Shown: piece by piece, positions 1 to 7,442 of the stretch | Layout of the letters: every line of letters begins with the position of its first letter | Position numbering within the stretch: the stretch's first letter is position 1 | Origin: Kiritimatiellia bacterium | GTDB taxonomy: Bacteria; Verrucomicrobiota; Kiritimatiellia; UBA8416 | Direction: 5' to 3' | Assembly: GCA_007126175.1 (NCBI GenBank) | Contig: SLBU01000060.1 | Coordinates: 1 to 10,691 of the forward strand | DNA: 10,691 bases | Program-made: the position numbers and the translations under genes | The notes under the pieces: model-generated | What the model was told of the DNA's origin: nothing | The model's database searches: none | What the model saw: the letters and a program-made list of their open reading frames with translations, nothing else

Positions 1-323
1 CGCCCGCTAGCCCCCCGCGTGCGCGTACTTCCATAATGCGCCGACTCGATCCGTCCCGATGCCGTCGGCATGTATACATCCGGATCCTCCAGGCGCAGCA
101 AGCCCGTCTGTGCCGTGGGGAACCCAACATCGATGGATCGGACCAACCGCTCTCTCGCACGGCTTTTAGACTCTTCCTCTGCAGGCACTGCCGGCGCAGT
201 AGCAACGTGAGAGACGCGCTCTTGCACCCGTTGCCGCCGCGGACCAAACCACCAGACCACGAAAAGAACATCCGCAATCAGAATAAGAATCAACCACCAC
301 CAATTTCGCCAGAACCGCAACAT
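1..323 (-). CDS. Membrane-anchored protein, probable M23-type peptidase, N-terminal part (cut by window edge)
   Basis: Translating the minus strand from ATG at 323 gives 107 open codons up to the window edge. Residues 2-27 form a tryptophan-rich hydrophobic helix (FWRNWWWLILILIADV, then VVWWFG), followed by a basic patch (PRRQR). This looks like an uncleaved membrane anchor with the rest in the periplasm. A variable linker follows, then VYMPTASGRIESAHYGSTRT at residues 83-102. That stretch resembles the lead-in to M23 (LytM-type) peptidase domains in PVC bacteria, where a FHEGxD zinc motif would come next; that motif lies outside the window, so the family call is tentative. A good ribosome binding site (GAGGGG, five bases before ATG) supports the start. 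The gene begins 19 bp after the ilvD stop with no terminator between, so it is probably co-transcribed with ilvD. M23 enzymes cut peptidoglycan cross-bridges or act as inactive divisome regulators. Confidence 0.65.
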   Translation of the reverse strand, partial: MLRFWRNWWWLILILIADVLFVVWWFGPRRQRVQERVSHVATAPAVPAEEESKSRARERLVRSIDVGFPTAQTGLLRLEDPDVYMPTASGRIESAHYGSTRTRGASG

Positions 324-328
324 ATCCG

Positions 329-334
329 CCCCTC
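329..334 (-). promoter_or_regulatory. Ribosome binding site of the membrane-anchored protein gene
   Basis: On the minus strand GAGGGG sits five bases before the ATG at 323. It lies in the 19-base gap after the ilvD stop. It supports the chosen start and the reality of this edge-truncated gene over the overlapping plus-strand frame. Confidence 0.6.
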
Positions 335-342
335 GCAGTCAA

Positions 343-2055
343 CTACGCCAGATCCGTGATGGCCCCTTGCGAAGCCGGGCCGACTTGACGGGCATATTTC
401 CCCAACACCCCTCTGGTATAACGTGGTTTGGGTTGACGCCAGGACGTACGACGACGCTGCATTTCCGCATCCGACACCTGCAATGTCAGCGTTTGCTTTT
501 CCGCATCGATCAGGATCTCATCGCCATTTTTGACGAGCGCGAGCGGTCCACCGGCGTACGCTTCCGGGGTGATATGCCCCACGACGAACCCGTGGCTCCC
601 CCCCGAAAAACGGCCATCCGTGATCAGGGCCACATCATGCCCCAGCCCCTTGCCCATAATCGCACTGGTCGGCGAGAGCATTTCGCGCATTCCGGGTCCG
701 CCCTGCGGGCCCTCATAACGAATCACAACAACGTGCCCCTTACGAATACGTCCCTCCAGAATCGCGGCCAGTGCTTTTTCCTCTGAAGCAAACACCTTCG
801 CTTTACCGGCAAAGGAAGTCCCCTCCTTCCCCGATATTTTTGCGACAGCCCCCTCCGGCGCGAGATTCCCATACAAAATCACCAGATGCCCCGTCTTCTT
901 GATGGGGGCTTTCAACGGGCGAATCACCTGTTGCCCTTTCGGATAGGGCTTCACACCACGCAAATTCTGTGCCAGCGTCTTGCCCGTAACCGTCAGGCAG
1001 CTCCCATCCAGCAAACCAGCACCCAGAAGCATTTTCATCAAGGGCAATGTCCCGCCAATCCGCACCAGATCGGCCATCACAAAGGTTCCGCTCGGCTTCA
1101 GATCGGCCAAGACCGGCACCTTACGTCCAACCCGCGTAAAATCATCCAGCGTTAAGCGAACGCCTGCCGCCTCGGCCATGGCCAGCAAATGCAACACGGC
1201 ATTGGTGGAGCCCCCCAGTGCAGTCACCACGGCAATGGCATTCAAAAACGCTGGACGCGTCATGATATCACGCGGGGTAATGCCTTTTTTGATCAATTGC
1301 GCCACGGCAGCCCCAGCACGCCGACAGTCATCCCTTTTCTCGGGTGAGACCGCCGCTTGCGCCGAGCTGTTTGGCAGGCTCATACCCAAGGCCTCAATCG
1401 CGGAAGCCATCGTATTCGCCGTATACATGCCGCCGCATGATCCCGGCCCCGGAATCGCACAACTCTCGATTGCATGTAGTTCCTGATCATCCAAGTCGCC
1501 GCGCGCGTGGGCCCCGACGGCTTCGAAAACCGAGACAATATCAACATCACGGTCCTTGTGTTTGCCGGGCAGAATGGTGCCCCCATATACAAATACAGCC
1601 GGGCGATTCAATCGCGCCAGGGCGATCATGCACCCCGGCATATTCTTATCACAGCCACCAATCGCAACCAAACCATCAAAGGCTTCGCAGCCAGCAACCG
1701 TTTCGATCGAATCCGCAATGACCTCACGCGAAACCAGGGAATATTTCATGCCCTCTGTTCCCATCGAAATGCCATCGGAAATCGTGATCGTATTAAAAAT
1801 CACGCCTTTGCCACCCGCCGCATTGACCCCCGCTTCCGCCTCTCTCGCCAACTGGTCAATATGCATATTGCACGGTGTTACCATGCTCCACGTCGAAGCA
1901 ATCCCCACCTGCGATTTCTTGAAATCAGCATCGGAAAAACCTACCGCATGGAGCATAGCCCGACTCGCTGCCCTCTCCACACCATCGGTTACCGCAGCAG
2001 AATATTTCCGATGCCCACTACAACCACAACCGCTGCCACAAGTCTGATTCGCCAT
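343..2055 (-). CDS. ilvD: Dihydroxy-acid dehydratase
   Basis: This enzyme dehydrates 2,3-dihydroxy-isovalerate and 2,3-dihydroxy-3-methylvalerate to the 2-keto acids, the shared step before valine, isoleucine, leucine and pantothenate. The 570 residues fit the usual IlvD length. The first IlvD/Edd signature is CDKNMPGC at 135-142 and the second is [14 protein letters not shown] at 476-489. Cys62 (TPCN), Cys135 and Cys207 (GSCGG) match the three ligands of a [2Fe-2S] cluster, and Asp94, Asp136 and Lys137 match the magnesium site with its modified lysine. The ATG at 2055 has AGGAAGG upstream (2066-2072) and a likely promoter. The N-terminus carries an unusual CxxxCxC tail (Cys6, Cys10, Cys12) before the conserved region starts near residue 18. 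The next gene starts 19 bp downstream, suggesting an operon. The family call is secure. Confidence 0.97.
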   Translation of the reverse strand: MANQTCGSGCGCSGHRKYSAAVTDGVERAASRAMLHAVGFSDADFKKSQVGIASTWSMVTPCNMHIDQLAREAEAGVNAAGGKGVIFNTITISDGISMGTEGMKYSLVSREVIADSIETVAGCEAFDGLVAIGGCDKNMPGCMIALARLNRPAVFVYGGTILPGKHKDRDVDIVSVFEAVGAHARGDLDDQELHAIESCAIPGPGSCGGMYTANTMASAIEALGMSLPNSSAQAAVSPEKRDDCRRAGAAVAQLIKKGITPRDIMTRPAFLNAIAVVTALGGSTNAVLHLLAMAEAAGVRLTLDDFTRVGRKVPVLADLKPSGTFVMADLVRIGGTLPLMKMLLGAGLLDGSCLTVTGKTLAQNLRGVKPYPKGQQVIRPLKAPIKKTGHLVILYGNLAPEGAVAKISGKEGTSFAGKAKVFASEEKALAAILEGRIRKGHVVVIRYEGPQGGPGMREMLSPTSAIMGKGLGHDVALITDGRFSGGSHGFVVGHITPEAYAGGPLALVKNGDEILIDAEKQTLTLQVSDAEMQRRRTSWRQPKPRYTRGVLGKYARQVGPASQGAITDLA

Positions 2056-2065
2056 ACTAAAATAT

Positions 2066-2072
2066 CCTTCCT
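2066..2072 (-). promoter_or_regulatory. Ribosome binding site of ilvD
   Basis: The minus strand reads AGGAAGG ten bases before the ATG at 2055. The spacing is slightly long but the match to the anti-Shine-Dalgarno is good. It fixes the start so that the cysteine-rich tail is part of the protein. Confidence 0.6.
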
Positions 2073-2090
2073 ACGTCGTTACGCAAAATC

Positions 2091-2119
2091 GATTTAAAAG
2101 GTTACACATCCAGTGTCAA
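2091..2119 (-). promoter_or_regulatory. Likely sigma70-type promoter for ilvD
   Basis: On the minus strand a perfect -35 box TTGACA (2114-2119) is followed after 17 bases by TAAATC (2091-2096), a weak -10 that keeps the TA and the fourth-position A. Transcription would start near 2085, giving a leader of about 30 bases that contains the ribosome binding site. The leader is too short for an attenuator or T-box. The -35 is convincing and the -10 is not, so the exact position is uncertain. Confidence 0.5.
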
Positions 2120-2168
2120 TATGCAAGGGCTGGATCATTCTTTTTGAGAAACCCAGCCATAAAAATCC

Positions 2169-5100
2169 TCAGGGCTCACTTTCTTCGATCCGATAGAATT
2201 GGCGTTCTACGGTACCGATCCGCCCCGTGTAAGACATTTCCCCGCCCGTTCCCGCGAGATTGGTGTATCCGGGCACCGCGCGCCACTGCGCAACCGGCAA
2301 ATTGGTGCCGCTCAGCAACGAATAGACACGGCCCGTCTCACTATGCCAACGCACCACAAATGCCTTTGCATCGGGATCATCGAATACCTCCTGCAGCCCG
2401 ATACTGGGTGGTGGCGGGCGAACCTGCAGCACTACCTCACCCGCAACCCTTGGCTGCAACGGGGCATTGCCTGTCAGCGCCCAGGCACTCTGATACGTGC
2501 CAGCAACCCGTTCAGACGCATCCACCTGCCATGTGATCCAACCCGACGCACCCGGCGCAATCGTACCTTCGGCAGACTCCGCCACAAGCCAGTCTGGCTC
2601 CCAGGAAAAAACGATATCATCGACAAACCAGCCACGGTATTCCATCCACCGGTCGGTGCCAAAACGGAAACGCACCTGAACCGATTCGCCGCTATAGTCC
2701 GCCAGATCAAACGCCACCTCATGCCAACCTCCGGTGGTCCCCCCAAAACAAGGACGATGCCCTTCAAACGGGGACGCTGGATTCGGGGTGATGCGATGCG
2801 GGTACCCCCCCTCCGGCTCGATCGGGAAGAACGAGGCACCGCCATCCGTGGATAGCTCAACCACGGCACCATCCCAGTAGTAAGCCTCATACCCTGCGCG
2901 GCCATCATGTTCCATTTCCGGCCAATGCTGAAACCGCAAGGATGCCGCCGATCCAAGACGGATAAACGGAGAATACAGCGACGCGTCCATCGAGTGATTA
3001 TAGGTGCCCCCATCAGGATCACCGCAAAACCAGGCATAGGGAGCAGATGCATACTCCCGGCTGGAAACATGCCATTGATCCCCCCTTCCCCCACTGGTCC
3101 AACCTGCCGGTGCCGGCAGCGCAACCGGTTCGGCATAGCCATAGGAAGCCTGCCAGTGCCAGGCGGACGTGCCATGGTTCGTTACCGCCACGCGAATCAG
3201 TTGCTGCTCTCCGGCCGTGAGCGTAACCGCATGATCCAGCGCCCCAAAAGACAGTACGGGATAGTCCACCGCAAAACGATACACACTACTTGTCGTGGCA
3301 TTCCAGGCAACATCCTCCGCAAACACCTTGTACTCAAAGGCTACCCCAGGCCCTTGCGCGCTCGCAAGCAGTGCTTCATAGACATCCCCGGTTGCCGCTG
3401 CCGCATCCATGCGCACCGTCTGCCAATTCGCCTCACCAACCTGACGCCAATACAACAGTACCGCGGCAACATCCACGCGGTCCGTGACAACCGCCTGCAC
3501 CCTCCAAGGGCCAGGGGTATGTATCTGCTCCGGCAAAGTGGCAACCGCAATAGCGGGACCTTCGGGATACGATGCAGGGTCGGTCGGGTCCGAACGATCG
3601 GCATACTCCTGGGCATTCGTAAAACCGTCCCCATCCGGATCATCCTCAGCGCCATACTGCAAATGCCCAAAATTGTACAGTTGCCACCAATCCGGAAGAC
3701 CATCGCCATCGCTATCGCGTTCTGCCGGAACATAGTGCGCCACCGCAGCACGTGCACGATCCATGAAAATGCCCGCGGCTGGATTGGCAGCACGCGTCCC
3801 CACGTCCGTCTGCCGCACGCCATCTACCTTCCATCCGACAAACCGATAGGCAACCCCATCATGCACGATCTCGTCAGAGGTCTCTGCCGTTTCCGCATAG
3901 CCTCCCAGATCCCACCACCGCGCCTGAGAAAATCCGCTCGTCGGCTCCGTCGACTCCTCCAACGCATATTGCCGACGCCAGCGCCACGCTAAATACGAGG
4001 TCTGCCGCAGTATCACCGCAAACTGATTCGTCTGCCCCGTTGCCGGGATCGAGCCAGCACCATGCCAACCGATGTTCCGCCAGCGGCTCCCGGCATCAGG
4101 CGTTGTGTGCAACGGTGTCTCGAATGCCACCTGGGAACCCCAGGCAATCTGATGTGCACCATACCCCGGGGTGACCTCTCCATAGGCCCCGGGCAGCCCT
4201 TGAATATACACGGCAACGGGAAACGTAACATCAAATGCATGCACCTCTGCCGGTGCGGTCGCCGGATGCGTAACCCGCTTGCCATCGAGCCCAACCGCCT
4301 CGATCCAGTAATAGATCCGATTCCCTTCCGGACGGCCAGGAATCTCCCCGACAAAACGGCCCTCTCCACCATAGGACATCACATTTGTCGTTACCCCCGT
4401 AAGCTCCGGTGTCGTATCCCAGTACAGCCTGACCCCCTCCTCGGCCAAAAGCACCGGTCCCGGCCGTACATGCGCCGAAATCTCATACGATGCTACATCT
4501 GCATCAACATTGGGGTGCGCCTCATGCTCCAGTACAGGACCCGCGGCAAGGAATGCGCCCAGTGCGTCCAAACGCCCTCCGGTCGCAACGACCCCTCCCA
4601 GTGCATCGACCGGCTGTACCCCCTCCAAAAGGGCGGCACGCATGGAAGCCGCCGATTTCCCGGGAAACGCATCCATCAGCAAAGCCAGCACCCCCGCAAC
4701 ATGCGGTGCGGCCATCGAAGATCCTGTCTTATTGCCATAGCCCCCGCTCAACAGCGTACTGCGAATGCGCGTTCCAGGTGCCGCCAGATGCACACTGCTC
4801 GCACCATAATGAGAGGTACTATGCAAACGATCCGCATCGGTACTATTGGCCACTGCAACCATAGTACGAATCGCAAAACTCGCCGGATAAAAGGGATCCC
4901 CATCGTTGTTCGTCCCCCCGAACGAAGTATTGCCTGCCGCCGCAACATGCAGCACCTCATCGGAAACCTGCACAAACGCATTCGACAATGCCGCCGAGAA
5001 TCCGCCGCCCCCCCAACTATGGTTCGTCACGCGAATCGGAACGCCCCGCGCAACCAACGTCTGCACATAATACAATCCCGACGCTGCATCGTCAGCATAC

Positions 5101-6158
5101 CCATGCCCCAGCGGGCCCATGAAGGCAACCGGCAACGTCCGAATATGCCAGCCCACCCCACTGATCCCGCGCGCATTATTGCCGGCAGCCCCGATTGTGC
5201 CGTGCACATGCGTTCCATGCCCATGCATATCAGACGGATCATTCGTGTTGTTATAGAAGTCCCAGCCATAGCGATCATCAATATATCCATTGCCATCGTC
5301 ATCCGTCTCGTTGCCATCCACTTCATCCTCGTTGATCCAACGGGTATCATACAGATCCGGGTGCCAGAGCGTTGTACCCGTATCAAAAACGGCAACAACC
5401 ACAGTGCTCGTCGCCGCTATCCCACCCCATACTTCCGGCATGTTGATACGCTCCAACGCCCACTGTTGCCCATACTCCGGATCATCAGGACGTATCGACG
5501 CATGCCAGTAGACATAATTCGGCTCCGCCAGTACCCCACCACGCAAGCGTGTCGCCTTCTCCAGCAACGCGGGCACCGTTTCGAGCGAAACCTCGTCGTC
5601 CGCGCCAACCAGATACCCACCCGGAATCCCCGTACGATCATGGAGCGTCAAACCTGCCGAAGCCAGATATGCCTGCACCTCCTCCGGCGGAAGCAACTCG
5701 GGCAACACAACCAGAATATGATCCCCGGCCATCGCATACTGCCGCAGCAAACGTGGCGGGCCCGCATCCTCTTCGCGCAGCGTCTCCTCAACCCGATGAA
5801 ACGGATGCTTGCTTTCCATCTGCACCAGACGTACACGGGAAAAATATCCATCGGCATCAACCGGTCCCACCTGCTGGGCAATCACGACGGCATCCGCGTA
5901 GCGATCCTGCGCCTCGCTAGGTTGTGCGTCATCTCGCCCGGCAGCAGATGGCGCGGCCGCGGGAACCGCAACCAAATGCAACGGATGATCCACCCCCCCC
6001 GCACGCGACGCAACCGAAGCCCCTTCAGCACTGCCAACGTCCTTGATGAGAGACGTACGAACGACTCGTTCACACGACGGGACAACGCCCATCAGCCATA
6101 ATGCCGATACGCCAATACAACCCCCGACCAGATAACAAACAATGACTCTTGCTCTCAC
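2169..6158 (-). CDS. Large secreted subtilisin-like serine protease (S8 family), multidomain
   Basis: The 1,329-residue protein opens with a signal-peptide-like segment (residues 1-27). Residues 140-216 look like a subtilase propeptide ending in AEPNYV. The S8 catalytic domain (about 226-540) has Asp259 in VFDTG, His314 in HGHGTH, oxyanion Asn410 in AAAGN and Ser481 in GSSMAAPHVAG, so the triad is complete. An Asp/Asn-rich loop (275-297) probably binds calcium. Then come beta-rich domains (about 550-810), a calcium-binding segment with DSDGDGLPDWW and DPDGDGFTNAQEY (815-852), an Ig-like region (about 865-965), a MAM-like or immune-inhibitor-like sandwich (about 1015-1187) and a C-terminal module (1253-1327). 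The start is GTG at 6158; an in-frame TGA lies nine bases upstream and the ribosome binding site is weak. I infer export and protein degradation outside the cell; the substrate is unknown. It diverges from kdsD. Confidence 0.92.
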   Translation of the reverse strand: MRARVIVCYLVGGCIGVSALWLMGVVPSCERVVRTSLIKDVGSAEGASVASRAGGVDHPLHLVAVPAAAPSAAGRDDAQPSEAQDRYADAVVIAQQVGPVDADGYFSRVRLVQMESKHPFHRVEETLREEDAGPPRLLRQYAMAGDHILVVLPELLPPEEVQAYLASAGLTLHDRTGIPGGYLVGADDEVSLETVPALLEKATRLRGGVLAEPNYVYWHASIRPDDPEYGQQWALERINMPEVWGGIAATSTVVVAVFDTGTTLWHPDLYDTRWINEDEVDGNETDDDGNGYIDDRYGWDFYNNTNDPSDMHGHGTHVHGTIGAAGNNARGISGVGWHIRTLPVAFMGPLGHGYADDAASGLYYVQTLVARGVPIRVTNHSWGGGGFSAALSNAFVQVSDEVLHVAAAGNTSFGGTNNDGDPFYPASFAIRTMVAVANSTDADRLHSTSHYGASSVHLAAPGTRIRSTLLSGGYGNKTGSSMAAPHVAGVLALLMDAFPGKSAASMRAALLEGVQPVDALGGVVATGGRLDALGAFLAAGPVLEHEAHPNVDADVASYEISAHVRPGPVLLAEEGVRLYWDTTPELTGVTTNVMSYGGEGRFVGEIPGRPEGNRIYYWIEAVGLDGKRVTHPATAPAEVHAFDVTFPVAVYIQGLPGAYGEVTPGYGAHQIAWGSQVAFETPLHTTPDAGSRWRNIGWHGAGSIPATGQTNQFAVILRQTSYLAWRWRRQYALEESTEPTSGFSQARWWDLGGYAETAETSDEIVHDGVAYRFVGWKVDGVRQTDVGTRAANPAAGIFMDRARAAVAHYVPAERDSDGDGLPDWWQLYNFGHLQYGAEDDPDGDGFTNAQEYADRSDPTDPASYPEGPAIAVATLPEQIHTPGPWRVQAVVTDRVDVAAVLLYWRQVGEANWQTVRMDAAAATGDVYEALLASAQGPGVAFEYKVFAEDVAWNATTSSVYRFAVDYPVLSFGALDHAVTLTAGEQQLIRVAVTNHGTSAWHWQASYGYAEPVALPAPAGWTSGGRGDQWHVSSREYASAPYAWFCGDPDGGTYNHSMDASLYSPFIRLGSAASLRFQHWPEMEHDGRAGYEAYYWDGAVVELSTDGGASFFPIEPEGGYPHRITPNPASPFEGHRPCFGGTTGGWHEVAFDLADYSGESVQVRFRFGTDRWMEYRGWFVDDIVFSWEPDWLVAESAEGTIAPGASGWITWQVDASERVAGTYQSAWALTGNAPLQPRVAGEVVLQVRPPPPSIGLQEVFDDPDAKAFVVRWHSETGRVYSLLSGTNLPVAQWRAVPGYTNLAGTGGEMSYTGRIGTVERQFYRIEESEP

Positions 6159-6316
6159 AATGTCTCAAGCCTACCACAAACGCTGGCCCGCTGCAAAATG
6201 TATATTCCCCTGGCCCGTGCCAGACACAAGGCAGACGTAGCTGGACACACTGCATCGCATTTGCTAAGAATTGGCAGCTTATATTATTGATGGAATCTCC
6301 TTGAAGAACGGGCATT
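6159..6316. other. Divergent intergenic region between the subtilase gene and kdsD
   Basis: These 158 bases separate two start codons pointing away from each other and so must carry promoters for both. On the plus strand there is an AT-rich -10-like element near 6280-6287. On the minus strand TATACA (6199-6204) is a possible -10 for the subtilase gene, but I find no good -35 at a proper distance. I see no clear operator palindrome. Confidence 0.6.
6261..6287 (+). promoter_or_regulatory. Candidate promoter for kdsD
   Basis: TTGCTA (6261-6266) and TATTAT (6282-6287) are separated by only 15 bases, shorter than the ideal 17. The -10 matches five of six consensus positions and the -35 four of six. 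It lies 29 bases before the kdsD ATG, a plausible distance. The short spacer keeps this tentative. Confidence 0.3.
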
Positions 6317-7291
6317 ATGAAACATGAGATCACTGAAGCACAATCCGTTATTGACTGTGAAATTGCCGGCTTGCAAATGCTGCGGGACCAGTTATCGATC
6401 GGCTTTGCTGAAACGCTGAACGCGGCGCAAGACTGCCTGCAAGCGGGGCGGAAGCTAATCGTCACGGGCGTAGGGAAAAGCTTGCACATTGCCGAAAAAA
6501 TTGCGGCCACGCTGACCAGTACGGGATCGACGGCGGTGGTTTTGAATCCGATGCAGGCCATTCATGGCGATTTGGGCATTGTACAATCCGGCGACCTGAT
6601 GCTCGCTTTCAGTTATTCAGGAGAGTCCGAGGAACTGCTCCATCTGCTGCCCTCGATCAAACGGCTCGGTGCCAAGACGGTCGCGGTAACGGGATGCCTG
6701 CAGAGCACTCTGGCACAATCGACCGACATCGTGGCCTCCGTTGCCATTCCTGCTGAGGCCTGCCCCTTTAACCTTGCGCCAACGACCAGTTCCACGGCTT
6801 CGCTGGTATGGGGCGACGCCTTGGCAATGGTGCTGCTACGGGCACGCGGTTTCAAACGCGAGGATTATGCCTGCTTGCATCCCGCAGGGGCGATCGGACG
6901 CGCACTCCTGCTGCGAGTCAGCGATATCATGCGCGCTGGCGAACGAATTGTTATTCTTTCCACAACAACAGACATCAAATCCGCCTTGCTTGCCATGACG
7001 CAGGCCCGCACGGGACTCGCGATCGCTGTCGATGCCGATGGCAAGCTAGAAGGCGTGTTTTCAGACGGGGATCTTCGTCGCAATATCGAGAAACATGCCG
7101 ATATCCTGGGGCGTACCTTACGCGAGTTTCTGACGCATCATCCGGTCACGGTCCAGGCCGATGAGCTGGCGGTTATGGCCTTGACACAATTCGAATCGCA
7201 TCAGATCGACGATCTGGTGGTGATTGATGCAGACAATCGCCCCGTCGGGGTCGTTGACATCCAGGATCTCCCCAAATTCAAGATCATCTGA
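6317..7291 (+). CDS. kdsD: Arabinose-5-phosphate isomerase (KpsF/GutQ/KdsD family)
   Basis: This enzyme interconverts ribulose 5-phosphate and arabinose 5-phosphate, the first committed step towards Kdo, the sugar linking lipid A to the rest of lipopolysaccharide. The 324 residues match the family length. A SIS sugar-isomerase domain spans about 30-170, with GVGKS at 51-55, HGDLG at 83-87, SYSGES at 99-104 and CPFNLAPTTSSTA at 149-161. Two CBS domains fill about 200-320. Catalytic candidates by homology are Lys54, His83, a Glu within 103-106 and His188. Two positions differ from the commonest form: GVGKSLHI for GMGKSGHI, and HPAGAIG for HPGGxLG. The ATG at 6317 has only a poor ribosome binding site. 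The gene is co-directional with ftsH but separated by 158 bp containing a strong promoter, so it may be transcribed alone. Confidence 0.95.
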   Translation: MKHEITEAQSVIDCEIAGLQMLRDQLSIGFAETLNAAQDCLQAGRKLIVTGVGKSLHIAEKIAATLTSTGSTAVVLNPMQAIHGDLGIVQSGDLMLAFSYSGESEELLHLLPSIKRLGAKTVAVTGCLQSTLAQSTDIVASVAIPAEACPFNLAPTTSSTASLVWGDALAMVLLRARGFKREDYACLHPAGAIGRALLLRVSDIMRAGERIVILSTTTDIKSALLAMTQARTGLAIAVDADGKLEGVFSDGDLRRNIEKHADILGRTLREFLTHHPVTVQADELAVMALTQFESHQIDDLVVIDADNRPVGVVDIQDLPKFKII

Positions 7292-7303
7292 GCAATCCAA
7301 CGG

Positions 7304-7332
7304 TTGCCAAAGACACCGCGCTCAGGTATAAT
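7304..7332 (+). promoter_or_regulatory. Strong sigma70-type promoter for ftsH-folP-cdaA
   Basis: TTGCCA (7304-7309, five of six consensus bases) is followed after exactly 17 bases by a perfect TATAAT (7327-7332). Transcription should start near 7339, leaving a leader of about 110 bases before the ftsH ATG. This is the best promoter match in the window. The -35 begins only 13 bases after the kdsD stop, so the downstream cluster has its own transcription start. Confidence 0.8.
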
Positions 7333-7379
7333 CTGTAGTTTTACGAAAAATACCGCTGTATATAGTAAGAGAGTCCGGC

Positions 7380-7439
7380 ATGATCTGCGATGCATACATG
7401 CATACTACAACAGCTAACAGGACATGGATAGAAAGGTAA
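7380..7439 (+). CDS. Possible 19-residue leader peptide upstream of ftsH
   Basis: Within the predicted ftsH leader an ATG at 7380 opens a frame reading MICDAYMHTTTANRTWIER and ends with TAA at 7437-7439. AAGAGAG (7367-7373) lies six bases before the ATG and could serve as a moderate ribosome binding site. The stop codon overlaps the AAGGA (7438-7442) that precedes ftsH. That arrangement would allow translation of the leader to expose or block ftsH initiation. The composition shows no run of one amino acid, so classical attenuation is not indicated. A frame of this length can arise by chance; I record it only for its position. Confidence 0.2.
   Translation: MICDAYMHTTTANRTWIER
7390..7405 (+). 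repeat. Tandem 8-bp repeat in the ftsH leader
   Basis: ATGCATAC occurs twice back to back. Each copy contains the palindrome ATGCAT. It lies between the predicted transcription start and the ftsH ribosome binding site, inside the possible leader peptide. It could be chance or a small protein-binding site; nothing else in the window repeats it that I can see. Confidence 0.5.
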
Positions 7440-7442
7440 GGA
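7438..7442 (+). promoter_or_regulatory. Ribosome binding site of ftsH
   Basis: AAGGA lies seven bases before the ATG at 7450, a good spacing. It supports the start that includes the proline-rich N-terminus, and it overlaps the stop codon of the possible leader peptide. Confidence 0.65.

Noticed and set aside
36..359. A 107-codon plus-strand frame at the left edge.
   Set aside because: The minus-strand frame over the same bases has a membrane anchor, a good ribosome binding site and a motif that fits an envelope protein; the plus frame is Arg/Pro/His-rich with none of these.
1507..2097. A 196-codon plus-strand frame opposite ilvD, extending past its start.
   Set aside because: It is in codon register with ilvD, has low-complexity basic composition and no family motif. 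ilvD is certain on the other strand.
2128..2158. Inverted repeat GGCTGG...CCAGCC with an inner TTCT/AGAA stem, just after the subtilase stop, as a terminator.
   Set aside because: The stem is interrupted by internal loops and no T-run follows on either strand. It may slow transcription but does not meet the intrinsic terminator pattern.
4062..6101. A 679-codon open frame on the plus strand opposite the subtilase.
   Set aside because: It is in codon register with the subtilase gene, so its stops would need TTA, CTA or TCA codons in that gene, which are rare at this base composition. Its product is rich in Arg, His, Pro and Ile with no recognisable motif, as expected for an antisense shadow.
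6069..6158. Subtilase N-terminus as a lipoprotein signal, using Cys29 (VPSC) or Cys14 (VGGC).
   Set aside because: Pro at the -2 position of Cys29 is atypical, and Cys14 falls too early in the hydrophobic stretch. A plain signal peptide or anchor is simpler.
6290..6304. A four-codon frame (ATG to TGA) just before kdsD.
   Set aside because: It is too short to carry signal above chance and has no ribosome binding site.
7292..7307. Small hairpin GCAA-T-CC-AAC-GG-TTGC after the kdsD stop as a terminator.
   Set aside because: It has six pairs with a bulge and no T-run, and it overlaps the -35 box of the ftsH promoter.
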